Assembly (NCBI RefSeq): GCF_003994475.1
Contig: NZ_RZNY01000002.1
Coordinates: 174,536 to 238,535, forward strand
Direction of reading: 5' to 3'
Source of the DNA: Paenibacillus anaericanus
Lineage (GTDB): Bacteria > Bacillota > Bacilli > Paenibacillales > Paenibacillaceae
Length of the DNA stretch: 64,000 nt
Both the position numbers and the translations under genes were made by a program. Under the pieces are notes generated by a model. That model was not told where the DNA came from, searched no databases, and saw only the letters and a program-made list of their open reading frames with translations. The first letter of the stretch is position 1; each line of letters begins with the position of its first letter. Below, in pieces: positions 16,198 to 25,154 of this stretch.

Positions 16198-18909
16198 TCA
16201 TAGTTCCTTGGCCTTCATCTGCCATTCATTGATCAACTGCATTGCCTGCAGAGGCGTCATATTCATCAGATCCACATTCTTCACCAGATTGACAAGCTGT
16301 CGCATTCCGGGATCTTCACTGGTGGGTTTCGCTTCCCCCACAGGCTGCTCGTCCCCGAAGATTGATAACTGTATGACCTCTTCTTTAACGACAAGCTCAT
16401 GGCTCATATTACGGGAGATATTCTTCTCTGTATGAATGGACTCAAGCACAGGCTGACTTGTCTCTTTTGGATGTTCACGTTCAGTGATAACTCCCGATAC
16501 AGCCGTAACTTCGGCTGCTGTTTGTTCAATATTTTGTAGCAATCCGTACGCACGCTCAATAATTCCCTCTGGTAATCCAGCCAGACGAGCACAGTAAATA
16601 CCATAACTTGTATCTGCCGCACCTGGAATAAGCTTCCGGAGGAAATGAACCTTATCGCCACTCTCCTGTACCGCCATCCGATAATTACGAAGTCCTGAAA
16701 GACTACTTTCCAAATGGGCTAATTCATGGAAATGTGTCGATACTAATGCTTTACAGCGGATATGATCATGGACGTATTCAATAACCGCTTGTGCGATTGC
16801 CATCCCTTCACTGGTCGAAGTTCCTCGTCCTAATTCATCGATAATAATCAAACTTCTTGAGGTTGCTTTCTCCGTCATGACTTGAATATCAGCCATCTCT
16901 ACCATGAACGTGCTCTGTCCGCCGATAAGATCATCTGCGGCTCCGATGCGCGTAAAGATGCGGTCAACAAGTGGTATTTCTGCGGATGTTGCCGGTACAA
17001 AACTACCGATTTGCGCCATAATTGCGATCAAGGCTACTTGACGCATGTAAGTACTTTTACCCGCCATATTAGGTCCTGTAATCAACAGAATACTTGCATC
17101 GTCTTTCCGCAAGTGGCTCCCGTTCGCTATAAATGCAGAATCACTCATCACCGACTCTACAACAGGGTGCCGACCTTGTTCCACCACTAAGTCATAGCCA
17201 TCCGTGAGTGTTGGCTTAACGAACCCATTATCAGCTGCAACCGCAGCAAGAGAACGATACACATCTATTTCTGCGATATGTTCCGCAAGTGACTGTAAAC
17301 GGGATATCTCCCCTGCAATCATCTCCCGAAGCTCACTGAACAGCGCAAATTCTAGATCCACCATCTTCTCTTCTGCTTCAAGAATAAGAGTTTCTTTCTC
17401 TTTCAACTCTGGGGTCACATAACGCTCGGCATTAGCTAGTGTCTGCTTCCGCTCGTAACGTCCTTCTGGAAGTGAAGCCAGATTCGACTTGGTCACCTCG
17501 ATATAGTATCCAAACACCTTGTTGTAACCGATCTTCAACGACTTAATGCCCGTGGCTTGGCGTTCCGCAGCTTCTAATTCTGCAATCCAGCGTTTACCGT
17601 TCAATCCAGCTTCTCGAAGCTCGTCCAACCGTTTATGATAACCCGGCTTAATAATTCCACCGTCACGTACAGACACCGGAGGCTCATCGGCAATCGCCGC
17701 ATGAATCCGATCAGCCAGATCTTTGCATTCATCCATATCTTCAGCAATCCGTCGAAGCGTACTCGAGGAAGCATCCATTAACAGTGATTTAATTCCAGGC
17801 ACTTGATAAAGTGATGACTTGAGCGCAATCATATCGCGTCCATTGGCATTACCGTAAGCAATTCGCCCCACTAGACGTTCAAGATCATAAATCTCCTGGA
17901 GAGCCACCTTGAGGTCCTCCCTCAGAATGAAGGCGCTATGCAGATGATCGACCGCTTCTAGTCTGTCTTCAATTGCACCCTGCTTCAACAAGGGTTTGTC
18001 GATCCAACGCCGAAGCATACGAGCACCCATCGAAGTCTCCGTCCGATCGAGTAACCACAACAGCGATCCCTTTTTCGAACGCTCTCGAACTGTCTCAACC
18101 AATTCCAGATTCCGCCGGGTGAACGGGTCCAGGATCATAAAATGTTCCGGTTCATAAGAAGAAATCTTGGTCAATTGACCAAGCTGGCGCTTCTGTGTCT
18201 CGCCAAGATAACCAACCAATAGTGCTACGCAGTCACGCCGTTCCGGCTCCAACCTGATCCATACAGCTTCACCAAATTGTTTCCTGCTATTCTCTTCTTT
18301 CATCTTGTCCCAAGGCGTATACACAACTGGTTTACCTAATGGAGTAGCTTGTCCAGCAATCCACTCCAGCAGTTCAGCATCCCCAATCATTTCCGCGGGA
18401 TCGTAAATACCGACCTCATCACGAAGCCACTGCTTATTTGATGGCGAAGACGTTACATACAGCTCACCCGTAGATAAATCGCAAGCAGTCACCGCCATAA
18501 TCCCGTGTCGTTCAGTAACACAGAGTATATAGTTATTGGTTCGTTCGCCCATCGCCTTGCCTTCCATCACCGTTCCCGGTGTTACCACACGGACGATCTC
18601 ACGACGAACGACTCCTTTTGCCTCTGCAGGATCTTCCACCTGTTCGCAAATCGCTACTTTATAACCTTTTTCAATCAAACGGTAAATATAATTGTCCGCC
18701 GAATGATGGGGCACGCCGCACATCGGAATTTTCTCGTCGCCGCCGCCCCCTCGTCCGGTTAGGGTAATTTCCAGCTCCTTCGAAGCTAGAATAGCATCAT
18801 CAAAAAACATCTCATAGAAATCACCTAGTCTAAAAAACAAAAAGGCATCTTGCGCCTGAGCTTTGACGCTCAAATATTGTTCAATCATTGGTGTATATGT
18901 AGTAGTCAT
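16198..18909 (-). CDS. mutS: DNA mismatch repair protein MutS
   Basis: A 903-residue MutS. ATG 18909 is chosen because GGAGG lies 6 nt upstream; the frame also has a GTG two codons earlier. The mismatch-reading Phe-X-Glu is F31-Y-E33 (GDFYEMF). The connector, core and clamp domains follow, then the ABC-type ATPase with Walker A GPNMAGKSTYMRQ (about residue 613), Walker B/signature DELGRGTSTSEG and the helix-turn-helix region. The C-terminal stretch after about residue 800 is a linker plus a short tail, where beta-clamp or dimer contacts usually lie. It begins the mutSL cluster. Confidence 0.98.
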   Translation of the reverse strand: MTTTYTPMIEQYLSVKAQAQDAFLFFRLGDFYEMFFDDAILASKELEITLTGRGGGGDEKIPMCGVPHHSADNYIYRLIEKGYKVAICEQVEDPAEAKGVVRREIVRVVTPGTVMEGKAMGERTNNYILCVTERHGIMAVTACDLSTGELYVTSSPSNKQWLRDEVGIYDPAEMIGDAELLEWIAGQATPLGKPVVYTPWDKMKEENSRKQFGEAVWIRLEPERRDCVALLVGYLGETQKRQLGQLTKISSYEPEHFMILDPFTRRNLELVETVRERSKKGSLLWLLDRTETSMGARMLRRWIDKPLLKQGAIEDRLEAVDHLHSAFILREDLKVALQEIYDLERLVGRIAYGNANGRDMIALKSSLYQVPGIKSLLMDASSSTLRRIAEDMDECKDLADRIHAAIADEPPVSVRDGGIIKPGYHKRLDELREAGLNGKRWIAELEAAERQATGIKSLKIGYNKVFGYYIEVTKSNLASLPEGRYERKQTLANAERYVTPELKEKETLILEAEEKMVDLEFALFSELREMIAGEISRLQSLAEHIAEIDVYRSLAAVAADNGFVKPTLTDGYDLVVEQGRHPVVESVMSDSAFIANGSHLRKDDASILLITGPNMAGKSTYMRQVALIAIMAQIGSFVPATSAEIPLVDRIFTRIGAADDLIGGQSTFMVEMADIQVMTEKATSRSLIIIDELGRGTSTSEGMAIAQAVIEYVHDHIRCKALVSTHFHELAHLESSLSGLRNYRMAVQESGDKVHFLRKLIPGAADTSYGIYCARLAGLPEGIIERAYGLLQNIEQTAAEVTAVSGVITEREHPKETSQPVLESIHTEKNISRNMSHELVVKEEVIQLSIFGDEQPVGEAKPTSEDPGMRQLVNLVKNVDLMNMTPLQAMQLINEWQMKAKEL

Positions 18910-18970
18910 AATCACCCTCCACTCATACCCTCCATTATACCAGAAAGAGAGGAGTGCTTACGAGGGGGTT

Positions 18971-20407
18971 TTATATTTTCCAGTGTCGCTTAATGTCCGT
19001 AGATTCGTCCCAAGTACGTCCTGAAAGTACTGCTTCTAGAAATGGAGCAATATAGTTCTCGTAACGAGAATAAGACTCCACGGATGTAATATCTTCGATT
19101 AACGGATTAAGAATGTTACGAATTGCGTCTTGTTGTCCTGCGTAAAAGGCAAAATAAATCCTGTCATCTTGTAACGGTCTTGCCGTTAATGTCTCTACGT
19201 TCTCCGCTATAAGCCGTGAAAGAGCCACGACACCTTTGGTGACGAGCGGGGAAATTAAAAAGCTGGGTAAAGTGCGGTATTCAAAACCGCCATAGGCTTG
19301 AAGGCGGAAATCACCAAGAAATCCATAACGTGGTCGGCGACGGAAACTACGTTTGTCTTCTAGTACAGATACTAACAGCGCTAGATAGTTATCAAGACTA
19401 CGTAATAACTCGGCACTCAGTGGTATGCCACTGAAGTGTAAATGCCCTCCAAGTGGGAAACCTTGTTGGGGCATGCCGCCTGCCTGCCAAAATAGCCCTT
19501 CATCGGTAATGGCCACCCCAGCAATCCTGAAAGCATGTAGCAAATGAATCATCATTTCACGAGGCTCCCTTGCAGGTGCAGGACGAAGCTCGGCAAGAGG
19601 AAACAACAATTGCCCTTGTATCCGTAAGGAGTCACAACCAGCCTCACCCTGACGATTTAGATATCTCGATGCTGGTATGACCCTACTTCGGGAATGATCA
19701 TAGAGGAGAAACTCAGGGTCCATTCCTATTAGTAGTTCCCTTCCCACTGGAAGTTGGCTTAGATTCATAAGCATCTCTGCCATCGCATTGGCAAACAAAT
19801 CCGCAGTCCCAACACCTCGCATATCAGGGGTCACCGAAATCTCCTCCACGGTGAATTTACCTTCTTCCCCAGCCGAGATTACTAATTCACCCATATCCAG
19901 ATCCAGTGCATACAACGTCCGAACAGCGGTTGACTCTAGGCGTCTCCAGAGCACCGATGGAGTGTCTGATTCATCTTCGCTACTCCAAGGTGGTAGAATC
20001 CCCGCCTTACCAAGCGGTAGAATTTGTAGCGCCTTTAAGTGAAAAACCCGAACAACAAAACGTCTTAGATAAGTACCAGCATTCGAAGACACTCTCCCCG
20101 AAAGCTCAGTAGTTATCCCACAAGCGTTCAGGCGATCCTGCCATTTCTTCACTGACTTGCTTCGAAAGATCTTAGCATTCTTGTTGATGAACCGCTCTTG
20201 GAGTTTAGTCGCGAACTGAGCATCCGGTGGTCCGAAAGTAATCCATTCCCAGGGGGCGTCCTCCCTATCCCCAGACTGCTGCGTAATTGCCGGACTATGA
20301 ACAACGTGAAAGGAACTCCCACAGGAATCTAATGCCTGCAGCAGCATTCTACGGGATGGACCAGACTCCATCCTAATTTTCAATATCATAACGGACTCCT
20401 GGTTCAT
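18971..20407 (-). CDS. Putative amidoligase (COOH-NH2 ligase type 2-like) next to cotE
   Basis: ATG 20407 (478 residues, MNQESVMILKIRMES) is favoured by GGAGGGG upstream; the frame is open to 20437. The N-terminal ~190 residues are unassigned. The C-terminal part has GMDPEFLLYD (about 237-246), the AELRPAPA segment, GGHLHFSG and FEYRTLPSFL, which together fit the ATP-grasp-unrelated glutamine-synthetase-like amidoligase fold (amidoligase type 2). Such enzymes form amide links on peptides or proteins. The position directly between mutS and cotE, as in other Paenibacillus genomes as far as I recall, suggests a role in spore coat modification, but this is inference. Confidence 0.8.
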   Translation of the reverse strand: MNQESVMILKIRMESGPSRRMLLQALDSCGSSFHVVHSPAITQQSGDREDAPWEWITFGPPDAQFATKLQERFINKNAKIFRSKSVKKWQDRLNACGITTELSGRVSSNAGTYLRRFVVRVFHLKALQILPLGKAGILPPWSSEDESDTPSVLWRRLESTAVRTLYALDLDMGELVISAGEEGKFTVEEISVTPDMRGVGTADLFANAMAEMLMNLSQLPVGRELLIGMDPEFLLYDHSRSRVIPASRYLNRQGEAGCDSLRIQGQLLFPLAELRPAPAREPREMMIHLLHAFRIAGVAITDEGLFWQAGGMPQQGFPLGGHLHFSGIPLSAELLRSLDNYLALLVSVLEDKRSFRRRPRYGFLGDFRLQAYGGFEYRTLPSFLISPLVTKGVVALSRLIAENVETLTARPLQDDRIYFAFYAGQQDAIRNILNPLIEDITSVESYSRYENYIAPFLEAVLSGRTWDESTDIKRHWKI

Positions 20408-20462
20408 GTCTGTCCCCTCCTCAAACGCAGAAAACATGGAACAACCTAAAAATTAATAAAAT

Positions 20463-20486
20463 AAAAAAAGAGGGCGAACGCCCTCG
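20463..20486 (-). terminator. cotE terminator
   Basis: CGAGGGCG and CGCCCTCG form a tight GC-rich stem with a 2-nt centre, followed on the minus strand by seven T. It separates cotE from the amidoligase gene. Confidence 0.87.
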
Positions 20487-20545
20487 ACGACGCCGCCCTT
20501 GCTGCATATATTGCACTATCATCATAAAGCACGGCTTACTACTAC

Positions 20546-21091
20546 TTACAAATCGTCGTCGAGGAGATCCGGATCTAAATCCTCGTAGTCCCCACCGTCT
20601 GAACCGAAGTCAAAATCCTTGTCTTCGTAATCGCCGCCAGGCACGACAAGAACATTAATCTTCGTTTCAGCAACCAGTTCAACGGAGAATTCGCGTTCCA
20701 CTCGAATTGCAACGCGACCATCTCCTGTCACACTTGCTTCAACAGTGCTTGGTTCTTGCGTTGCCTCCGCAGAAACCTCCACTGTTGAAGAACGATGTCT
20801 GTTGTCAACAAAGTTTAATGGCACGTTCTCTACATAGGAAATCGTTTCTTTGGCTACTTCGGTCTGTGAGTTCTTGTCATAGGAGTACCAGATGTTGATA
20901 TCGTAAGTACCAATAACTTCAATTCCGTCACCGGCTGCAACCGCTTCATACTGGTGGTTGATAATCCAAGCCCCCAGGATACTCGTCGGTTTGTGAGGCG
21001 GAGTCACGGTATGTGTTACGGTAGAGAACTTACGACCCTTTCCACAGATCGCTTTCGTTATAATCTCTCTACTTTGATATTTCAATGACAT
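20546..21091 (-). CDS. cotE: Outer spore coat morphogenetic protein CotE
   Basis: CotE directs assembly of the outer spore coat. ATG 21091 (181 residues, MSLKYQSREIITKAICGKG) has GGAGG 6-7 nt upstream, and the frame extends to 21115 without a better site. The sequence shows the family start with EIITKAICGKGRKFS, then THTVTPPHKPTSILGAWIINHQYEA and YDINIWYSY, and ends in the strongly acidic tail (YEDLDPDLLDDDL) expected of CotE. A mother-cell sigma-E/K promoter is expected but I did not identify one with confidence. Confidence 0.95.
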   Translation of the reverse strand: MSLKYQSREIITKAICGKGRKFSTVTHTVTPPHKPTSILGAWIINHQYEAVAAGDGIEVIGTYDINIWYSYDKNSQTEVAKETISYVENVPLNFVDNRHRSSTVEVSAEATQEPSTVEASVTGDGRVAIRVEREFSVELVAETKINVLVVPGGDYEDKDFDFGSDGGDYEDLDPDLLDDDL

Positions 21092-21227
21092 GTTTGAACC
21101 TCCTCCATACATCATTCACTACAAGTGTATGCAGGACATGGGCGAATGTTGATTACCTTACAATAAATAAATATGTATAGATAATAAAAGCCTATAGAAT
21201 AGCGACTTTTCGCTATATTTACAGATC

Positions 21228-21277
21228 AAAAAAAAGAACGTACCCTGAATTGTATTCCAATTCATACAGGTACGTTC
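21228..21277 (-). terminator. Minus-strand hairpin terminator
   Basis: GAACGTACC (21236-21244) and GGTACGTTC (21269-21277), with a further inner stem CTGAATTG/CAATTCA, followed on the minus strand by eight T. It lies next to the mobile element and may end the transcript of the stalk-domain gene at 21767. Confidence 0.75.
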
Positions 21278-21287
21278 ATTAACTTTC

Positions 21288-21501
21288 GGCTCAAAACCAA
21301 AATCAGCGGTTGACAGACAATATAGCGGGAAGCAGCGTTCCGTTTTGGAGGATGTTAACATCACTGTTAAAGGAGGATTTCCTGAATTGAATGTCATATG
21401 GTAGAAATCCTCCTTTAAAGGTGAACGTTTCACTTGTCCACATTCCTCCAAAACTCCACTTTTGTATTCGTTTTGTCAACCACTGATTTTAAAATTTAAC
21501 C
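21288..21501. mobile_element. MITE-like element with shared ends but different interior (214 bp)
   Basis: The terminal inverted repeats begin GGCTCAA and contain AATCAGCGGTTGAC at the left, and GTCAACCACTGATTTT with a final AACC at the right; they match the ends of the elements at 2082 and 28528. The interior is unrelated to those copies and is itself palindromic: GTTTTGGAGGA with TCCTCCAAAAC, and TTAAAGGAGGATTTC with GAAATCCTCCTTTAA. The 8 bases before it (TAACTTTC, 21280-21287) and after it (TAACTTTT, 21502-21509) match at 7 of 8 positions, supporting insertion with an 8-bp target duplication. An open frame across it (21158-21451, minus) is not considered a gene. Confidence 0.75.
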
Positions 21502-21523
21502 TAACTTTTTCACCTTTATCTTT

Positions 21524-21718
21524 TTAGATCGGAAGTAAATCCTCTTTATCTCCGATTTCTTTTCGGCAATCCTTACATAAACCTTTAATGATTCCTATGT
21601 TATTGGCGTAAAAAGTTAATTTCTTGGTCTCTTTACATCGGGAACACTTCTGGGTGGATTCATCTTTTCTGAGCTTTTGTTTACCAAAAATAACAGCCGC
21701 CTCATTTCCATCTGTTAT
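21524..21718 (-). pseudogene. Zinc-ribbon frame without a start codon
   Basis: On the minus strand a 64-codon frame reads through KCSRCKETKKLTFYANN, then GLCKDCRKEIGD and stops at TAA 21524. The two CxxC pairs, 21 residues apart, are the usual zinc-ribbon pattern seen next to HNH or phage-type small proteins. The frame opens after a stop at 21719-21721 and contains no ATG, GTG or TTG before the first cysteine pair, so it is either the tail of a degraded gene, possibly cut when nearby elements inserted, or starts at an unusual codon. I cannot say which. Confidence 0.4.
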
Positions 21719-21766
21719 TTAGCATAGCATCAACGAATAATGGGCTAGACCCTCATCCTGTGATCC

Positions 21767-22321
21767 TTAATTTTGCAGTAATTTTAGAGCTGCTTCTACT
21801 TGTTTAAGTTCATTATTGAATTTCTCGATCAGTGCATCTTTAGAAGCCAATTGCTCTTCTTTCTTCTTCAGCGCTTCAGCTGAACCTGATTTTTTGAGTT
21901 TCTCGATCTCCTCAACCAATTCTGCACGCTCTTTAAGGGTTGGAGGTAGCATGTCGTTTTCCAATACTTTTTTTGAATCTTCTAACTGCTGCTTAGTTCT
22001 ACCGATAAAAATATTCGTTGTGGATGAATCAGCATTTCCCGATGTTTCTTTACTTCCCGCGTTAGTCGTTACGGTAATCGTTTTGCCGGACACTTTAACT
22101 TCAGCTCCGATAGCATCAGCAAAAGCTCGTACAGGTATATTAGCCCTACTATCAATAATAGCGCCTTTATCAGTCAGAGTCTTTGAGTCTACAATGACCG
22201 TGTATTCGCCCGTCACTTTTTTTCCTATTAAACTTTGGACTTGCGCCGCTAACGCACTACCTGATGTTGTAATTAACACGCCGATTAGAATTCCACTTAA
22301 TAGATACGTCCATTTTTTCAT
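21767..22321 (-). CDS. Secreted stalk-domain (copper amine oxidase N-terminal-like) protein
   Basis: A 184-residue protein with a clear signal peptide (MKKWTYLLSGILIGVLITTSGSALA). A single stalk domain follows (about 38-92: TVIVDSKTLTDKGAIIDSRANIPVRAFADAIGAEVKV), the module common in Paenibacillus surface proteins. Residues 105-184 are a charged, predicted coiled coil (KKKEEQLASKDALIEKFNNELKQVEAAL). It is probably an exported, cell-wall-associated protein of unknown function. The family is abundant in this genus, so no specific role is assigned. Confidence 0.85.
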   Translation of the reverse strand: MKKWTYLLSGILIGVLITTSGSALAAQVQSLIGKKVTGEYTVIVDSKTLTDKGAIIDSRANIPVRAFADAIGAEVKVSGKTITVTTNAGSKETSGNADSSTTNIFIGRTKQQLEDSKKVLENDMLPPTLKERAELVEEIEKLKKSGSAEALKKKEEQLASKDALIEKFNNELKQVEAALKLLQN

Positions 22322-22429
22322 AGCTACTGACCTCCGTTAGTATCGTTAGGTTAATCATACCATATCATTCAGTAATAGTTATTACGATAGCAACTATAGT
22401 CAGAGTTTGTTTAACTTAATACCGGCCGT

Positions 22430-23401
22430 TCAGTCCATCTCTTTCCTAGCTTGGAGCTCCGCTGGTGATTTATATTTCTTGGCGATATTCAGATATATCT
22501 CTAGTTCACGACACAACTGCAATATGGAAGATCGCATTTCGAACTCATCACGAGTTGACGGTAACTCCATCATTTTAAATTCCGCTTGCATTTGATCAAG
22601 TAAATACTCCGTCTTACCCGTATAGGTTTCATCGATCACATCGATACTAAGTTGGTCGAACAATATGGCTGCGACTTCTCCTTGCGGCATCCGCTGATAA
22701 ACTCGAGAAATGAGCTCCAGCATATATTCAACCCGTTCTAACTGCTGCTTTCGCATATAGAAGTATACATTCCATGCATCGTTTGGATTAATCATCTGAT
22801 TCTCTAACGCATGATTTGCAGTGACTTGACCTTGCGAGATCAAACTTTCTGCTTCGATCAATTCTTTACCATCCCATACATGATAAGGATCACGTAAAGT
22901 AACTGCTATTTGCTTAAAAATAACAGCGAACAGCTTGTCCACTTTACATCGAATATCACTGAGCCTATGCTCATGCTTCGGCATGTAAGCGAAATTGACG
23001 ATTGTTGCGTACCCTAGACCGATTATAAGTAACTCGATTTGCGTAATCATGATATGCATCGATAATGCTTCGCCAGTAAATACGCGAAACACGACAACGG
23101 AACTAGTCACAATTCCTTCCTTCATATGAGCTCGTGACATTAACGGAAAAGCAATCAGTATGTATACAGCTAATACCCAGTAATGAAAACCTAATAAATA
23201 AAAAATTCCAAATGCGAGTAGCAGCCCTAACACTGAAGCAAAAAAACGTGAAGAAACGGTATGGAGGCTACGTTTACGAGTTACATCCACGCCGAGAATG
23301 GCCAATAATCCAGCAGATAATGGGTTTTCCACACCCAAAGCATCAGCGGTCAAAATAGACAATAGCGTGGCTATCGATGTTTTGATCACCCTAAATCCCA
23401 T
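22430..23401 (-). CDS. Aromatic acid exporter family membrane protein
   Basis: A 323-residue protein of the ArAE_1-type family (YqjA-like). The N-terminal half (about 1-150) has several membrane helices: MGFRVIKTSIATLLSILTA, a LLLAFGIFYLLGFHYWVLAVYILIAFPL block, and an ITQIELLIIGLGYA helix. The C-terminal half is cytoplasmic and helical (EHRLSDIRCKVDKLFAVIFKQIA onward). Its substrate is not known; relatives are linked to efflux of aromatic carboxylic acids. It is monocistronic. Confidence 0.85.
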   Translation of the reverse strand: MGFRVIKTSIATLLSILTADALGVENPLSAGLLAILGVDVTRKRSLHTVSSRFFASVLGLLLAFGIFYLLGFHYWVLAVYILIAFPLMSRAHMKEGIVTSSVVVFRVFTGEALSMHIMITQIELLIIGLGYATIVNFAYMPKHEHRLSDIRCKVDKLFAVIFKQIAVTLRDPYHVWDGKELIEAESLISQGQVTANHALENQMINPNDAWNVYFYMRKQQLERVEYMLELISRVYQRMPQGEVAAILFDQLSIDVIDETYTGKTEYLLDQMQAEFKMMELPSTRDEFEMRSSILQLCRELEIYLNIAKKYKSPAELQARKEMD

Positions 23402-23493
23402 GAAACCACCCTTTTCTCTAAGCTGTAAGTTATACGAAATATCCTACTTGATTTTATTTGTTCACACAATGACAGATTGTCCATATAATTTGC

Positions 23494-23516
23494 ACAAAAA
23501 GGAGCGTTACCGCTCC
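23494..23516 (-). terminator. Terminator overlapping the permease stop codon
   Basis: GGAGCG (23501-23506) and CGCTCC (23511-23516) with a 4-nt loop, followed by TTTTT on the minus strand. The loop holds the TAA stop of the permease gene (23507-23509). Confidence 0.8.
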
Positions 23517-24343
23517 CTCACCAATTTTCTTTCCACATATACGACTAACTGATACATTCCAGTAGCCACAACTGCAATGATGACTAGACTGGACAATACC
23601 AATGTGAAATTAAATACCTGGAATCCATATACGATCAAATATCCAAGACCGATCTTTGCTACTAAAAATTCGCCTACGATAACACCCACCCATGCCATTC
23701 CGACATTTACTTTAAGCGTTGAGATGATCGTCGGAAAAGAAGCCGGTAAAATGGCCTTAGTAAATACATCGCGGCGTTTCCCACCAAACGTTGCAATAAC
23801 CTTGATCAGGTTGGAATCCACCTCATTAAAGCTATTGTACACAACTAAAGTCGTTATAATCACAGTGATCGACAGCGTTGTCATCACAATTGCGGTAAAG
23901 CCGGCGCCAAATAGTACGATAAAGATTGGACCCAGCGCTACCTTAGGCATACTATTGAATACAACCATATAGGGATCAAGCACTTTGGATAAGAAAGGTG
24001 ACCACCAGATCAGTACGGCAAGCAGTGTCCCTAAAAGAGTTCCTAGCAGGAACCCCACAGCAACTTCACCAACCGTCATGGCTAGGTGTGGCCAGAGTTC
24101 TCCACTAGTTACATCCCTTATAATTTGCGCACCTACTTTGGAGGGATAACTGAAGATCAGCACATCAATCCATTTCATACGCCCTGCTAACTCCCATAAC
24201 ACAATAAAAGATAAGAGCATCAGCGTTTGAACGGTTAACACCCAGAACTTCGTACGTCGTTTCTGTAACCTGTGTTGTTTCCATTTCTCGTGGAGCCACA
24301 GTTCTCGCTCTCCTACGGACATTTTGGAATTGCTTCGCTCCAA
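23507..24343 (-). CDS. ABC transporter permease (SsuC/NrtB-type)
   Basis: A 278-residue inner-membrane permease with about six helices and the EAA loop region (NSFNEVDSNLIKVIATFGGKRRDVFTKAILPASFPTII). It is the BPD_transp_1 type used for nitrate, sulfonate, taurine and thiamine-precursor importers. The start is TTG 24343, with GGAGGG 7 nt upstream and only 3 nt after the ATPase stop. It is the last gene of a three-gene importer operon. Confidence 0.92.
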   Translation of the reverse strand: MERSNSKMSVGERELWLHEKWKQHRLQKRRTKFWVLTVQTLMLLSFIVLWELAGRMKWIDVLIFSYPSKVGAQIIRDVTSGELWPHLAMTVGEVAVGFLLGTLLGTLLAVLIWWSPFLSKVLDPYMVVFNSMPKVALGPIFIVLFGAGFTAIVMTTLSITVIITTLVVYNSFNEVDSNLIKVIATFGGKRRDVFTKAILPASFPTIISTLKVNVGMAWVGVIVGEFLVAKIGLGYLIVYGFQVFNFTLVLSSLVIIAVVATGMYQLVVYVERKLVRER

Positions 24344-24346
24344 TAG

Positions 24347-25126
24347 CTATCCCTCCTTTCCATCCGAATCTTCTAGCTCTCTCCAAATTTCATGAAAAAG
24401 CTCATTAAAACCTGTCTCTTTTCTCGCAAAAAACGGTTGTGTTCTAGCGATATTGTCCGGAATATCGAAGATCCCCTTTATCCTCCCTGGTTTAGCCGCT
24501 AACACAATCACTCGATCACTTACAGCAATAGCTTCCGATAAATCGTGGGTCACCAATACCCCCGTCTTCTTCCGTTGTTTCAGGGTATCCACAACAAGAT
24601 CCTCGAGCTGAAGCTTAGTTTGGTAATCTAACGCTGAGAAGGGTTCATCAAGCAGGAGTAAATCAGGATTCGTCGCAAGTGTTCGGACCAGCGCCACGCG
24701 CTGACGCATGCCTCCTGATAACTGATTGGGATGCAGCTTCGCCGTATCCGCAAGCCCCATTCCATCTAATAGTTCAAGAACAAAATCCATGGTCTCGTTA
24801 TTCAAACGCCCTGTAAGTTCCAAGCCCAACTGCGCATTGCCGAGTATGCTCCGCCAAGGAAATAAATAATCTTGTTGTAACATATACCCCACTTCTGGCG
24901 ATGGACCTACAACAGGCCTGCCGTGAAGAAGCACCTCTCCACTAGATGGAGGTATCAACCCGGCTATGAGGGATAGAAGCGTGGTTTTGCCGCATCCACT
25001 AGGACCGACCAAGCTTATGAACTCACCTGGGGCAACCGCCAGATTCATCCCTTCCAGGGCGAGTACCGCTTCTCGCCCTGTGACATATACGAGATCCACG
25101 TCTCGTAGTTCGACGACAGGCGCCAT
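24347..25126 (-). CDS. ABC transporter ATP-binding protein (SsuB/TauB-type)
   Basis: A 259-residue nucleotide-binding subunit. Walker A GPSGCGKTTLLS (about residues 38-49), Q-loop region YMLQQDYLFPW, signature LSGGMRQR, Walker B LLLLDEPFSALD and H-loop VTHDLSEA are all intact. The start is ATG 25126, 10 nt after GGAAGGAG; an upstream GTG at 25135 would be too close to that site. It is the middle gene of the importer operon. Confidence 0.94.
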   Translation of the reverse strand: MAPVVELRDVDLVYVTGREAVLALEGMNLAVAPGEFISLVGPSGCGKTTLLSLIAGLIPPSSGEVLLHGRPVVGPSPEVGYMLQQDYLFPWRSILGNAQLGLELTGRLNNETMDFVLELLDGMGLADTAKLHPNQLSGGMRQRVALVRTLATNPDLLLLDEPFSALDYQTKLQLEDLVVDTLKQRKKTGVLVTHDLSEAIAVSDRVIVLAAKPGRIKGIFDIPDNIARTQPFFARKETGFNELFHEIWRELEDSDGKEG

Positions 25127-25154
25127 GGTTGACACGCTCCTTCCTTAAACGCCA

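Noticed and set aside
21158-21451. 97-codon minus frame across the palindromic element
   Set aside because: It runs through the terminal repeat and hairpin arms of the mobile element, has odd composition and no ribosome-binding site.
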